A stretch of DNA of 33,211 bases, taken from the NCBI GenBank assembly GCA_002494165.1, contig DLBH01000042.1, positions 1 to 33,211 on the forward strand. The letters are read 5' to 3'. The notes below the pieces were generated by a model, which did not search any database, was not told the DNA's origin, and saw only the letters and a list, made by a program, of their open reading frames with translations. This document shows positions 24,204 to 33,064 of this stretch, piece by piece; position 1 is the first letter of the stretch, and every line of letters starts with the position of its first letter. The position numbers were made by a program, and so were the translations under genes. Source of the stretch: Lachnospiraceae bacterium UBA7026. GTDB lineage: Bacteria > Bacillota > Clostridia > Lachnospirales > Lachnospiraceae.

Positions 24204-24791
24204 ATGACTGCCCCCGGCCTGGACAGGAGGACAAAGAAGATTGACACAAGCCAGATTAGGTCTGGTCTGCTTAATGAAAGGGGGATGATCACGGTGGAGG
24301 TCGCCGTCATCGTACCCATGCTCACGATGATGATTACAGGGATGGTTTTCTTTGTCCTTTTTCTTCTGGATATGTCTGTGGTCAAGAGTGAAAGTCAGAG
24401 GATAGCGGATGAGACTGCTGCTGCCTGGAGAACAGAGGGAGATTTGGCAACAGGGGACTATACTCTGAATCAGCTGCTGCAAAGACCATTGACTAAGATG
24501 GTAATTCGACAAAATGAAGCATTGAAGGCCAGGGCCGCAAACCGGCTTAAAGGAAGAATTCTTACCCGCACCTGTCTGGTCAGGAATGTGGAGGTGGAGG
24601 TATGTGTCAGAGGAGTTAGCGTCTGTGCTTCGTGCCGGATCGGTTTTCATATGCCTTTCCGGGGAATGTCAGATTATTTTCTGAGGGACGGCTGGACCTT
24701 CAACTGCAGCAGCAGGGCTCTGATTGACTGTGTCCAGGAGGATCTTCGTCTGACCTTTATGTTAAATAGGAGAAAGAAGAATGGGGAATGA
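24204..24791 (+). CDS. TadE/TadF-like pseudopilin
   Basis: Minor pilin-like protein, 195 aa. The polar leader ends in NERG27|M28 with Glu at +5 (E32) in GMITVEVAVIVPML, followed by a membrane helix to about residue 52 and an extracytoplasmic domain of about 140 residues with four Cys in RTCLVRNVEVEVCVRGVSVCASC, split by short spacings. The heptad-like stretch after the helix resembles other TadE/F proteins, in which it mediates pilin packing. The ATG at 24204 has AAAGGAGGG upstream; a nearby ATG (24196) stops after one codon. It overlaps the FHA gene by 11 nt, so these two are co-translated. Confidence 0.78.
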   Translation: MTAPGLDRRTKKIDTSQIRSGLLNERGMITVEVAVIVPMLTMMITGMVFFVLFLLDMSVVKSESQRIADETAAAWRTEGDLATGDYTLNQLLQRPLTKMVIRQNEALKARAANRLKGRILTRTCLVRNVEVEVCVRGVSVCASCRIGFHMPFRGMSDYFLRDGWTFNCSSRALIDCVQEDLRLTFMLNRRKKNGE

Positions 24792-26307
24792 GCTGAAGCT
24801 GGAAAGATTCCAGGAGGGTATTCATTGTTATTACAGAATGGAAGTCGGAGACTGCGATTATTTCGAGAAGGTGGAATACAGGATGCTCTGTCTAAATGAC
24901 TGGGAAGTCTTTCTGCCCCCTTTGATGAGAGAGGAGGATGGGAAGCGCTGGCTCCTGTACAAGGTAGATGGGAAGATATCTCTGGAGGAGAAGAGCCGGC
25001 AGGGTGATTTTGACCTGCAGGTTTGCCGGGAAATCGTGAGGAGCATGCTGAAGGTCATGGAGCTTGTCAGGGAAAACATGTTGGAATTATCCCATGTATG
25101 TATGAAAGCAGACTCTATATTTATGGATAAAGATCTTGGCTGCCACTGGCCTTATCTCCCCCAGGGCTCTGACCATATCAGAAAGGATCTGGAAGGCCTG
25201 TCGGCCTGGCTACTTTCCAAGGTGGATTATGATGATTCGGAGGCAGTAAAATTCGTATATCATCTTCACTGGTGCCTGAGGAAGGAGGAACTTTCTGAAA
25301 ACCTGCTGAAAAACTGCCTTTTAAGTAGTGGTGACAGCCCGTCCCTGGCCAGGGCCCGGACAGGCAGAAGGGAGAAAGAGGCGGACCTGGCCGAGGTCTG
25401 GACCGGGGCAGTTCAGGCCTTGGGAGAAGGAAGAGAAGCCGGGGACTCCCAAAAGGATAAGAAGGAGGCAGCCAGAGAGGTCTTGGCAGAGGGGAAAGAG
25501 GATCCAGTCCCCGAGCCAACCTCCTGCAGGACTGATGGGGGTGAGGCAAGGCCGACGGATGGAGAAAACCAGAACAAGGACCAGTCTATGAAACCATCTG
25601 CAACCGTCAGGAATAAGGCCCTCCGTGGACTTAGCCTGGGGATCTGTATCTGTGCCATTTTGGCTATGGCGGTACTTGCCTATATTGGAAATAGTTATGG
25701 TTTTACCCGGCTTAATGCCAGGTATATGATGGGCCTCCTCCTGTTGGCAGCCTGCAGCGGCGCCGCCTTTTTCAGACTATCTGCCGCCGGGGACAGGCAA
25801 AAGGCCAGGGAGCAGGAAGAGGACTGGGATGCTGGAGGAGAAGCAGTTACAAGGGAGAAGGAGGCTGTGGCTATGCAGGATTACTATAGGAATTCCGGAA
25901 CTTCTTTCCTCCAGCCAGGACCGGAGGAAGGGAAGGTCTGGCCTGGCAGGGACCTGGAGTCTGTGGAAGAAGACGGGACTGTACTGTTAGGAATCCACAA
26001 GGAAGGAAGATTGCCGGCCCTGGAGGATATGACCTCGGGTGAATTGAGGATGATCCATACTGATCCATGGCACATAGGAAGCGATAAGGCCAGCTGTCAT
26101 CTCTGGATCGACAGCCGGACCGTTAGCCGCAGACATGCCAGGATTTATCGGGGTAAAGAGAGTCAGGAGATACTGATTATGGATTTGAATTCTACCAATG
26201 GAACTAAGGTCAACGGAATCACCTTGCTTCCAGAGACAGCCAGGAGTCTTTCTGACGGGGATGTTATAGACATTGCAGACCGCCAGTACAGATACTTGTC
26301 TCCCTGA
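24781..26307 (+). CDS. DUF6382 and FHA domain membrane protein
   Basis: A 508-aa protein with a cytoplasmic DUF6382 domain at the N-terminus (about 1-180; CYYRMEVGDCDYFEKVEYRM and LELSHVCMKADSIFMD). A low-complexity charged linker (about 190-275) and two membrane helices (about 283-303 and 316-334) follow, then a C-terminal FHA domain (about 420-505). FHA motifs are clear: HIGSDK, VSRRHARI and NSTNGTKVNG, the phosphothreonine-binding loops. The helical hairpin puts both ends in the cytoplasm. The same family occurs next to Tad genes in Gram-positive bacteria, suggesting Ser/Thr phosphorylation control of pilus assembly; no kinase or phosphatase is seen here. It overlaps the upstream TadE-like gene and ends the tight cluster. 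Confidence 0.87.
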   Translation: MGNELKLERFQEGIHCYYRMEVGDCDYFEKVEYRMLCLNDWEVFLPPLMREEDGKRWLLYKVDGKISLEEKSRQGDFDLQVCREIVRSMLKVMELVRENMLELSHVCMKADSIFMDKDLGCHWPYLPQGSDHIRKDLEGLSAWLLSKVDYDDSEAVKFVYHLHWCLRKEELSENLLKNCLLSSGDSPSLARARTGRREKEADLAEVWTGAVQALGEGREAGDSQKDKKEAAREVLAEGKEDPVPEPTSCRTDGGEARPTDGENQNKDQSMKPSATVRNKALRGLSLGICICAILAMAVLAYIGNSYGFTRLNARYMMGLLLLAACSGAAFFRLSAAGDRQKAREQEEDWDAGGEAVTREKEAVAMQDYYRNSGTSFLQPGPEEGKVWPGRDLESVEEDGTVLLGIHKEGRLPALEDMTSGELRMIHTDPWHIGSDKASCHLWIDSRTVSRRHARIYRGKESQEILIMDLNSTNGTKVNGITLLPETARSLSDGDVIDIADRQYRYLSP

Positions 26308-26383
26308 AAGGGGATAATAGGCGGTCAGGGGGCCCGGTCCTGCTTATAGGACCAAGGCCGGGACCCACTCTGATTTATGAAAA

Positions 26384-26411
26384 TTGACAGATTTCCAATA
26401 TGAATTATAAT
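26384..26411 (+). promoter_or_regulatory. Near-consensus sigma-A promoter of the rhomboid gene
   Basis: TTGACA (26384-26389) and TATAAT (26406-26411) are both perfect, separated by 16 bp. A stem-loop GCTCCGG/CCGGAGC (about 26429-26450) follows in the leader, and GGTCCT/AGGACC lies before the promoter at about 26337-26354. The rhomboid gene therefore has its own strong transcription start. Confidence 0.7.
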
Positions 26412-26537
26412 GGTAGAAGACAATAGCTCCGGGACGAGGGCCGGAGCCAAAAAACTAAGGATAAAAGAGATGCCAGCTGTCAGGACGGGCCTGTTTTTGG
26501 GGACGGACCTGCCTTGCAGCTGCAGAGGGATAAGTAT

Positions 26538-27593
26538 ATGCAATTTATGAATGGACTACGGGACATGTTGATCAGACACGGCTATGAGAATATCCAGGGG
26601 ACGGATGGCCTGTGCTGGAGGCTGAGAGACCAGGGAGAGATGGCCATCATACAGCTGGTGCCGGAGCAGCTGCCCGGTCAGGCCCGGATTCCCCTGGCGG
26701 ACAGAGACCGGTGGGGAAGGGAGTTGGAGAGGCAGCAGATGCTGGTGGAGGGATGTAGGACCGACCGGCTCATGCTGGTCTTGATTTCCGGTCCTCCCTC
26801 AGAGGAGGAGATTCAGGAATTGGAGGCCTTCCCTGCTGCCTGGTACCTGGACAAGACCAGTGGTACTGTTTATCTTTATGAGCATCAGAGAGGAGATTTC
26901 CACCATCTCAGAGATTGGCTGGAGACCTTTGCTGAAGAGTATTTCCAGAAGAAAAAGGAATACGATAGAAATCAGTTTTTTAAGGCTCTGACCCCGGTCA
27001 ACACCAGTCTGATCGCCATTAACATTCTCGTTTTTCTGTTTTTAAGTCTCATAGGGAATACGGAGGACGCGGAATTTATGTACCGGCACGGGGCCCTCAC
27101 CTGGGATGCGGTGGCTGTAGATGGCCAGTACTACAGGTTAATAAGTTCCATGTTTCTCCACTTCGGAGCCAGCCATCTGCTTCAGAATATGGTGACTCTG
27201 GCCGTTTTGGGCAGGAGACTGGAAAGGGCTGTCGGGTCCTGGAAATACCTGGCTTTGTATTTTCTTTCAGGCCTGGTCTCTGCGGCAGCTTCCTTTTTCT
27301 TTACCCTGGCCGGGAACCCTTATGTGGTATGTGCCGGAGCCAGTGGGGCGATCTTTGGGGTTATGGGAGGTCTGCTGGCACTGATTTTTAAGTCTTATGT
27401 GACCGGCAGCGAGAGGAGAAGGAGTGAGATCGGTCTGAGAGGGATGATCTTTATGATCGTCTGTGCCATCTCCTATGGATTCACTGCTACGGATGTGGAT
27501 AATGCGGCTCATGTGGGCGGCCTGCTGGCGGGCTTTGTCATCATGCTACTGCTGGATCTGCTGCCGGATAAAAAGAGTAAAAAGGATATGTGA
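26538..27593 (+). CDS. Rhomboid-family intramembrane serine protease
   Basis: Cleaves membrane proteins within or near their helices. The N-terminal ~150 residues are soluble, resembling the cytoplasmic domain of Bacillus GluP-type rhomboids. Six or seven membrane helices follow from about residue 155. The catalytic Ser is S269 in the GASGAIFG motif and the catalytic His is H325 in NAAHVGGLLAGF; the oxyanion Asn is in HFGASHLLQNM. At 351 aa it is complete. The ATG at 26538 has AGAGGGA about 6 nt upstream; a TTG at 26514 is less likely. It follows the Tad cluster but has its own promoter, so a link to pilin-like membrane proteins is only a possibility. The 3' end runs into a tandem repeat. Confidence 0.92.
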   Translation: MQFMNGLRDMLIRHGYENIQGTDGLCWRLRDQGEMAIIQLVPEQLPGQARIPLADRDRWGRELERQQMLVEGCRTDRLMLVLISGPPSEEEIQELEAFPAAWYLDKTSGTVYLYEHQRGDFHHLRDWLETFAEEYFQKKKEYDRNQFFKALTPVNTSLIAINILVFLFLSLIGNTEDAEFMYRHGALTWDAVAVDGQYYRLISSMFLHFGASHLLQNMVTLAVLGRRLERAVGSWKYLALYFLSGLVSAAASFFFTLAGNPYVVCAGASGAIFGVMGGLLALIFKSYVTGSERRRSEIGLRGMIFMIVCAISYGFTATDVDNAAHVGGLLAGFVIMLLLDLLPDKKSKKDM

Positions 27594-27729
27594 TAGCAAA
27601 AAGGATATGTGATAGCAAAAAGGATATGTGAGAGCAAAAAGATATGTGAGGGTAAAAAGGATTTGTGAGTGCAAAAAGGATATATGAGAGCAAAAAAGAT
27701 ATGTAAGTGCAAAAAGGATATATGAGAGC
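27579..27729 (+). repeat. 19-bp tandem repeat beginning inside the rhomboid stop region
   Basis: Eight units of about 19 bp (AAAAAGGATATGTGATAGC and variants; one is 18 bp) run from 27579 to 27729. Unit one contains the last codons and the TGA stop of the rhomboid gene, so the array arose by duplication of the gene's own end. The unit is also rich in GGATATATG-like text. A bidirectional terminator follows directly. Confidence 0.92.
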
Positions 27730-27730
27730 A

Positions 27731-27775
27731 AAAAAAGGCTGCCCGGCTATTATAAATAGCAGGCAGCTTTTGTGT
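27731..27775. terminator. Bidirectional terminator between the rhomboid gene and recR
   Basis: GCTGCC (27738-27743) pairs with GGCAGC (27762-27767), and inside it GCTATT pairs with AATAGC. It is flanked by TTTT on the plus strand and by a T-run of about seven on the minus strand (A-run at 27730-27736), so it can stop transcripts of both converging genes. It ends at the recR stop codon. Confidence 0.85.
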
Positions 27776-28386
27776 TAAAGTTCTATTCTCCGGTCTAAAG
27801 CCCGGGAGAGGGTGACTTCGTCAATATATTCCAGTTCTCCTCCGATGGGGACGCCGCTGGCAATCCTGGTGATTTTGATTCCGGTGGGTTTCAAAACCTT
27901 GGTGATATACATGGCTGTGGCTTCTCCATCCAGGCTGGAGTTTGTGGCCAGGATGATCTCCTTTACCGGCCTGTCCTGGTCCGCATGCTCGATCCGGTCC
28001 ATCAGTTCTTTGAAGCGGATCTGGTCAGGGCCCTTGCCCAGACTGGGGACCAGGGTGCCCTGGAGGACATGGTAGACGCCGTTGTACTGGCCGGTCTTTT
28101 CATAGGCGGCCAGGTCCTGGGTGTGCTCAACGACCATGATAGTGGAGTGGTCCCGCTTCTGGCTGGAGCAGATGGGGCATACTTCCGAGTCTGTTATGGT
28201 ACAGCAGTACTTGCAGTAGCGGATCTTCTCTCTGGCTTCAACCAGGGTATGGGCCAGGTGGTCTACATGCTCCTGGGGCATGGATATGATATGGAAGGCC
28301 AGGCGCTGGGCCGATTTAGGCCCTATGCCGGGTAGCCTTTTCAGCTCCTCGATCAGAGCTGTTACCTGAGTTCCGTAGTAATTCAT
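27775..28386 (-). CDS. recR: Recombination protein RecR
   Basis: Cytoplasmic DNA-repair protein that acts with RecO/RecF in loading RecA at gaps. In order: a helix-hairpin-helix ([14 protein letters not shown], about residues 18-31), the C4 zinc finger (C58, C61, C70, C73), the Toprim domain ([17 protein letters not shown] onwards) and the C-terminal Walker-B-like segment ([20 protein letters not shown]). At 203 aa it is of normal length. Its ATG overlaps the stop of ybaB by one base (TGATG), so the two are translationally coupled. The order dnaX-ybaB-recR is conserved in many bacteria. Confidence 0.97.
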   Translation of the reverse strand: MNYYGTQVTALIEELKRLPGIGPKSAQRLAFHIISMPQEHVDHLAHTLVEAREKIRYCKYCCTITDSEVCPICSSQKRDHSTIMVVEHTQDLAAYEKTGQYNGVYHVLQGTLVPSLGKGPDQIRFKELMDRIEHADQDRPVKEIILATNSSLDGEATAMYITKVLKPTGIKITRIASGVPIGGELEYIDEVTLSRALDRRIEL

Positions 28387-28730
28387 CAGAAACCAAATCC
28401 TCCGCCCATGCCGCCGGTGATCTTGGCCATCTGAGCCTGGCTGTCAGCTTCCATGGTGCGAAGGGCTTCATTGGTGGCAGCGAGGATGAGATCTTCAAGC
28501 ATCTCGATATCATCGGGATCTACAACTTCTTCGGAGATTTTTACAGCGGTTACCTCTTTTTTGCCGGATACAGTTACCTTGACAACGCCGCCGCCGGCAC
28601 TTGCCTCATAGGTCTTCTCTTCCAGAGCCTTGGTAGTCTCTTCCATCTGCTTCTGCATTTTCTGGGCCTGCTTCATCAGATTGTTCATATTACCAGGCAT
28701 TCCGCCCTGAAAACCACCTCTTCTAGCCAT
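28386..28730 (-). CDS. YbaB/EbfC nucleoid-associated protein
   Basis: Small DNA-binding protein that forms tweezer-like dimers on the nucleoid. Seen: a Gly/Met/Asn-rich N-terminus ([19 protein letters not shown]), the family's long helix ([20 protein letters not shown]), then [21 protein letters not shown] and the C-terminal helix with [13 protein letters not shown]. At 114 aa it is the normal length. It sits between dnaX and recR as usual and overlaps recR by one base. The ribosome binding site on the minus strand is GGAGG about 6 nt before the ATG. Confidence 0.96.
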   Translation of the reverse strand: MARRGGFQGGMPGNMNNLMKQAQKMQKQMEETTKALEEKTYEASAGGGVVKVTVSGKKEVTAVKISEEVVDPDDIEMLEDLILAATNEALRTMEADSQAQMAKITGGMGGGFGF

Positions 28731-28831
28731 AATTATTTTCCTCCATTCTTTCTTTCAGACAGACATTCCGTCAAAGTCTTCTTCTTATCAGCTAAATTAT
28801 GTGTGTCATGTTTATGTATTCAAGGAGAATT

Positions 28832-28881
28832 CATCCCCAATCAATGCAAGGATAATACAATACATCCCTAATCAATGCAAG
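28832..28881. repeat. 19-bp direct repeat between dnaX and ybaB
   Basis: CATCCC(C/T)AATCAATGCAAG occurs at 28832-28850 and 28863-28881, a 31-bp period with one mismatch. It lies in the 162-bp A+T-rich gap between dnaX and ybaB and might be a binding site or a simple duplication. No terminator or clear promoter is visible there. Confidence 0.75.
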
Positions 28882-28892
28882 TACAGTATATC

Positions 28893-30623
28893 CTATTCCA
28901 CGGTTATTTCCATATGGATCTTTTCCTGGATGCTGGCCAGGTCGATACGGTCTGAGGCCGCGGCGGAAGAAGAATCATTCAAATAGCATTCGAAAGACAC
29001 TTCCCTGCCCAGATAATCAGACACGTAGGCTGACAGCTCCTTAAGCTTGCTCCCGCCGCTGGATGTAAAATAGGCCTTGGCGTTCTTTGCGGAAGCGTCC
29101 CGGTTCTCATCGAAATAAAGAAGGATAGAATCACTTTTATCGGTGACCGAAATCCGGGAATTCTTCAACATATTTTTCATCAGAACAGAAGGCAGGGAGG
29201 AGCGGATCTTGTACCACTGGTCGGACAGGGATTTGAGGTCCCTGACCTCCTGGGGGTTAAATCTTTCCTGCAGCCGGTCTTCCAGGCTCTTGGATGTCTG
29301 CGGGGACCTGCCGCCCCGGCTGCCATCGGAGGAGGCCGGGGAAGAACCTGCCGGCAAAGTGCCTGTTTGTCCTGGCTCGCCAGCCTGTCCCGGGACCGGG
29401 GATCCGGCTCCTGCTATGGCTCCGGCTGCTGCTTGGCCGGCAAAGCCGCCGGTTACGGCCATCTGGCTCAAAGAGGCCAGCCGGTTCTCCAGCTGGAGCA
29501 TCCGCTGGGAAATGCTTTCATTATCTGCCTCCATATCCGGCCGGCAAAGCTTGATAAAAGCGACCTCCAGGAGAATACGCTTCTGGGTAGCATTCCTCAG
29601 CTGTCCGGATAAGGCGGACAGGTTTCTGATGAAACGGAGCAGGGTGGGGTTGTCGATCATGGAGGTCTCTTCTCTTAAGGCCTCTATGGCCTCGGGAGAC
29701 ATATCCAGGGAATCTTCGTCTCCGCCCTGGTCCTTGAGGATCATAAGGTTACGCAGGTACCAGAGAAAATCAGAGAGGAACTGGGACAGGTCCCTGCCCT
29801 CGGTGATGATCTGGTCTATGGCAGACAGGACCCTGGCAGTGTCTGCCGCCAGTATGGACCGGAGCAGACTGCTGAAGGTGGTCGTGTCTGCCGCACCCAG
29901 GACATCCAGAACCTTCTCGTAAGTGAGGGCCTGGCCCAGGTAAAAGGCGATACATTGGTCCAGGAGACTTAAGGCGTCTCTCATGGAGCCGTCCGCGGCC
30001 CGGGCTATGTAGCGCAGGGCCTTGGGTTCGGCCTCTATGCCTTCTTTTTCCATGAGGTCTTCCAGATGACCTTCTATGGTATCTACAGATATTCTGCGGA
30101 AATCGTACTGCTGGCAGCGGGACAGGATCGTGACAGGTATCCTGTGCTTTTCTGTGGTTGCCAGAATAAAAATAACATAGGACGGAGGTTCCTCCAGTGT
30201 CTTCAGCAGGGCGTTAAAGGCACCTGCAGACAGCATGTGAACCTCGTCTATGATGTATACTTTATATTTTCCCTCCGTGGGAGAGTACTGGACCTGGCTG
30301 CGGATATCCCTGATGTGGTCGACACCGTTGTTGGAGGCGGCATCGATCTCATAGACATCCAGGGAGGTCTGTTCGTTGATGGCACGACAGGAGGGGCAGG
30401 TATTACAAGGGTTGCCGTCGATGGGATTCTGACAGTTCACAGCTTTGGCATAGAGCTTGGCTATGGATGTTTTTCCCGTACCCCTGGTACCGCAGAACAG
30501 GTAGGCGTGTCCGATACGGTTGTAGATAATCTGGTTGCGCAGAGTGCGGACGATAGTGTCCTGTCCCTTGACTTCATCAAAATTGGCCGGCCGCCATTTT
30601 CGATATAAAGCTATGTAGGCCAT
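28893..30623 (-). CDS. dnaX: DNA polymerase III subunits gamma and tau
   Basis: Clamp-loader ATPase of the replisome. AAA+ core: Walker A GTRGTGKT (45-52), the four-Cys zinc site C64, C73, C76, C79, the DEVH-type Walker B in YIIDEVHMLS, and the SRC motif (ILSRCQQYDF) with the arginine finger. Domain III (about 240-370) follows, then a Gly/Ala/Pro/Ser-rich linker (about 395-450) and the C-terminal tau-type domain. At 576 aa it is normal for Firmicutes. I saw no clear slippery heptamer with a following stem that would make a short gamma form. The ATG at 30623 has AAGGAG upstream. It follows the CCA enzyme gene after 45 nt, so the two may be co-transcribed. Confidence 0.97.
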   Translation of the reverse strand: MAYIALYRKWRPANFDEVKGQDTIVRTLRNQIIYNRIGHAYLFCGTRGTGKTSIAKLYAKAVNCQNPIDGNPCNTCPSCRAINEQTSLDVYEIDAASNNGVDHIRDIRSQVQYSPTEGKYKVYIIDEVHMLSAGAFNALLKTLEEPPSYVIFILATTEKHRIPVTILSRCQQYDFRRISVDTIEGHLEDLMEKEGIEAEPKALRYIARAADGSMRDALSLLDQCIAFYLGQALTYEKVLDVLGAADTTTFSSLLRSILAADTARVLSAIDQIITEGRDLSQFLSDFLWYLRNLMILKDQGGDEDSLDMSPEAIEALREETSMIDNPTLLRFIRNLSALSGQLRNATQKRILLEVAFIKLCRPDMEADNESISQRMLQLENRLASLSQMAVTGGFAGQAAAGAIAGAGSPVPGQAGEPGQTGTLPAGSSPASSDGSRGGRSPQTSKSLEDRLQERFNPQEVRDLKSLSDQWYKIRSSLPSVLMKNMLKNSRISVTDKSDSILLYFDENRDASAKNAKAYFTSSGGSKLKELSAYVSDYLGREVSFECYLNDSSSAAASDRIDLASIQEKIHMEITVE

Positions 30624-30668
30624 ACAATCACACTCCTTACATGCAGTGGGCCGGTCTGGTCGGGAGGG

Positions 30669-32027
30669 TCATGATTTACTGATCTCCCTGTAGATCTCCA
30701 AGGCAAGTTCACTCAGATATTCATAGTTATTATGCTGGGGCTGGTCAAGGACCAGGTTGAGCAGGGCCTTTAGTATGGTCCCAATCATTTTTCCCTCTGA
30801 TATGCCCAGGGCCTTGAGGTCATTGCCGTTGATGGCCAGGTCTTTAAGGCTAAGACAGTCCTTCTGGGCCAGGATCTCCTGGTAGGCCTGCCGGGTCTCC
30901 TTGAGGGCGGTCAGCTTGTAAAGACGCATGTAATCACTCTGGGCAGACACATCGGCTTCCATCACATCAAGGAGATAGGGGAATAAATCCACACCTACCC
31001 GGTTGATGGTCTTGCGGACATGGGACCTGCCTGTGGTCAGGGCATTGTTAAAACGGACATCGTGGTAGGCGATCAGCTTAGTCACGCCTTCGATGGTACG
31101 GTTGTCAAATTTCAGCCGGCGGAGAATCTTTTCCGCCAGGGCAGCACCCTTTTCATTATGTCCCCAGAAGTGGTATATACCTTCCTCGTCAGTCGTGAGG
31201 GTTGCCGGTTTACCCACGTCATGGAGCAGGATAGTCAGGCGGAGCAAGGGGTCCGGCCTCACAGCCAGCAGGGCGTGAAGAGTGTGTTCTCCCACATTGT
31301 AAATGTGGTGGGGATTATTCTGGTCCGTCTCCATCATCTGGTCAAATTCCGGCAGGAAAATGCTGGTAAGTCCGCTGGACCAGGCATAGCGCAGGTAGTC
31401 CGGGTGTCTGGATACAAGAAGCTTCATCAGCTCCACCTGAATCCGCTCGGCGCTGACATTGGCCAGGAGGGCATATTTTTCCTCCATGGCATTCAAGGTG
31501 GCCGGCTCAATCTCAAAATTCAGCTGGCCTGAAAAACGGACAGCCCGGAGCATGCGGAGAGCATCTTCCTCAAAACGTTCCCGGGCCGAACCGACGCAGC
31601 GGACGATCTTATAGCGGAGGTCTTCCTCACCATGGAAAAGGTCGATCAGGCCGTCTGTGTCATTGTAGGCCATGGCATTGATGGTGAAGTCCCTTCTCAT
31701 CAGGTCCTCACGAAGACTGCTGGTAAAGGTCACCTGGCTGGGATGCCGGTGGTCTTCATAATGGCCGTCAATCCGGTAGGTTGTAATCTCATAAGGGGTC
31801 TTATCCATCATCACGGTGACAGTACCGTGCTTAAGTCCTGTGTCTATGGTTCTCGGGAAGAGGGCCTTTACCTGGTCAGGCTTGGCAGAAGTGGTAATGT
31901 CCCAGTCCGCGGGCTCGATTCCCAGAAGACAATCCCTGACACAGCCACCGACGATGTAAGCTTCATATCCTCGGGACTGAAGCTTTGATATAATATAAGC
32001 TGCCTGTGAAGGCATAGTAATCTTCAT
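30669..32027 (-). CDS. cca: CCA-adding tRNA nucleotidyltransferase
   Basis: Class II nucleotidyltransferase that adds or repairs the 3' CCA of tRNAs; needed here because the tRNA-Leu in the window lacks an encoded CCA. Head domain: IVGGCVRDCLLG with GG at 27-28, and the metal-binding D41-x-D43 in PADWDITT. Then the neck with RRDFTINAMAYN and ERFEEDALRMLRAVRFSGQL, and a C-terminal HD domain (LLHDVGKPATL), usual in the longer bacterial enzymes. At 452 aa it is complete. The start is the ATG at 32027, preceded by AAAGGAGCG; the frame remains open to 32096 without a site. A closely related poly(A) polymerase is possible but less likely in Firmicutes. Confidence 0.93.
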   Translation of the reverse strand: MKITMPSQAAYIISKLQSRGYEAYIVGGCVRDCLLGIEPADWDITTSAKPDQVKALFPRTIDTGLKHGTVTVMMDKTPYEITTYRIDGHYEDHRHPSQVTFTSSLREDLMRRDFTINAMAYNDTDGLIDLFHGEEDLRYKIVRCVGSARERFEEDALRMLRAVRFSGQLNFEIEPATLNAMEEKYALLANVSAERIQVELMKLLVSRHPDYLRYAWSSGLTSIFLPEFDQMMETDQNNPHHIYNVGEHTLHALLAVRPDPLLRLTILLHDVGKPATLTTDEEGIYHFWGHNEKGAALAEKILRRLKFDNRTIEGVTKLIAYHDVRFNNALTTGRSHVRKTINRVGVDLFPYLLDVMEADVSAQSDYMRLYKLTALKETRQAYQEILAQKDCLSLKDLAINGNDLKALGISEGKMIGTILKALLNLVLDQPQHNNYEYLSELALEIYREISKS

Positions 32028-32096
32028 TTTATCACGCTCCTTTAATCCATCATACCATAATAAGGAATAAATGCCCATCAAAATCGCAAGAAGCAT

Positions 32097-32247
32097 ACCG
32101 GCCGGACCGGGTGGCCAGGCAGAGACTAAAAGCAGCCGGCCCGATATAGCGGCAACAGCCAGTCCGGCAGGGTCTGAAGCAACAGTTTATATAGCCGGAA
32201 CCAATCAGTCTGGCATGCCGGCAATTTATGCAGATGCCGGCAGCAGC
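32097..32247. other. Intergenic stretch with GC-rich palindromes
   Basis: Between cca and the GntR gene the DNA is dense in GCCGG. Two copies of the palindrome TGCCGGCA (about 32217-32224 and 32235-32242) can pair into a hairpin just beyond the regulator's stop. No T-tract follows on the minus strand, so termination there is uncertain. No gene is seen. Confidence 0.4.
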
Positions 32248-32937
32248 TTAATGGATTTCGGTATCCTTATCATGGATCCGGGCGATCACCTCGTCTAACT
32301 GGTTGGTCAGGTGGGTCTTCATAATGGCCCTGGCCTCCTCCTGCCTGTCCTGGCGGATCGCATTGAGCAGGGCCAGGTGCTCCGTGACAAGAGTGGACCA
32401 CTGTTGGATATCCTTGACATATTCCAGGCGGTAACGGTAGAATTGCTCCCGCAGGTTATTAATGATGGAGATCAGCCGGTCATTGTCTGTGGCCCGGAAG
32501 ATGGCATCGTGAAAATGCTCATCCTTTTCGGCGATGTCCAGTACGTCTCCCTTATCCACTGCCTGGATGAACTCCTGGTGGAGCCGGGTTAACTCCTGGC
32601 AGCCTTCAGTACTTATGCGCTCACAGGCCAGGGAGACGGCATATTCTTCGAGTACCATGCGGACCTCCACCACATCCCGCAGGCTTTTTTCTGTGATGTG
32701 GGCTACCTGGGCACCCTTGCGGGGAACCATGATCACCAGGCCCTCCAGTTCCAGTTTTCTGATAGCCTCCCGGACCGGGGTCCTGCTGACCCCCAGCTGC
32801 TTAGCCAGGGAGACTTCCATAAGCCGTTCCCCGGGAGCAAACTCCCCGGTGATAATAGCCTGGCGGAGAGTGGTAAATACTACATCCCGAAGGGGTAGAT
32901 ATTCATTTGCATTTAAACTAAGAGAATGCTCCTTCAT
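32248..32937 (-). CDS. GntR/FadR-type transcriptional regulator (FCD domain)
   Basis: Ligand-controlled DNA-binding repressor or activator. The N-terminal winged helix is clear: PLRDVVFTTLRQAIITGEF, then GERLMEVSLAKQLGVSRTPV and REAIRKLELEGLVIMVPRKG. The C-terminal FCD helical bundle (about 80-229) has the likely metal/ligand positions in DEHFHDAIFRA and VTEHLALLNAI. At 229 aa it is typical of the FadR subfamily, whose ligands are usually organic acids or sugars acids; no target or ligand can be read from the neighbours. The ATG at 32937 has AAAGGAAA upstream. It is followed by the cca-dnaX group after 220 nt, probably as a separate unit. Confidence 0.92.
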   Translation of the reverse strand: MKEHSLSLNANEYLPLRDVVFTTLRQAIITGEFAPGERLMEVSLAKQLGVSRTPVREAIRKLELEGLVIMVPRKGAQVAHITEKSLRDVVEVRMVLEEYAVSLACERISTEGCQELTRLHQEFIQAVDKGDVLDIAEKDEHFHDAIFRATDNDRLISIINNLREQFYRYRLEYVKDIQQWSTLVTEHLALLNAIRQDRQEEARAIMKTHLTNQLDEVIARIHDKDTEIH

Positions 32938-33064
32938 ATATTTTCCTTTATCATTTCCTTTTCAGGATCTTCAATAATTATTTCCTGTATTTTTCTTTTT
33001 TCCTATTTCCTCAATAAGTTCTCTTTTAATATAATAGCGGGCTTATCCGCCCTTGTCCGGTTCC

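Noticed and set aside
23539..24249. Minus-strand gene with AFQSC pentapeptide repeats
   Set aside because: It lies antisense to a TadE-like gene and exists only because the 15-bp repeat has no stops in that frame; no ribosome binding site.
28893..30623. Programmed frameshift in dnaX giving a short gamma form
   Set aside because: I found only short A-runs such as AAAAAG and no slippery heptamer followed by a stem.
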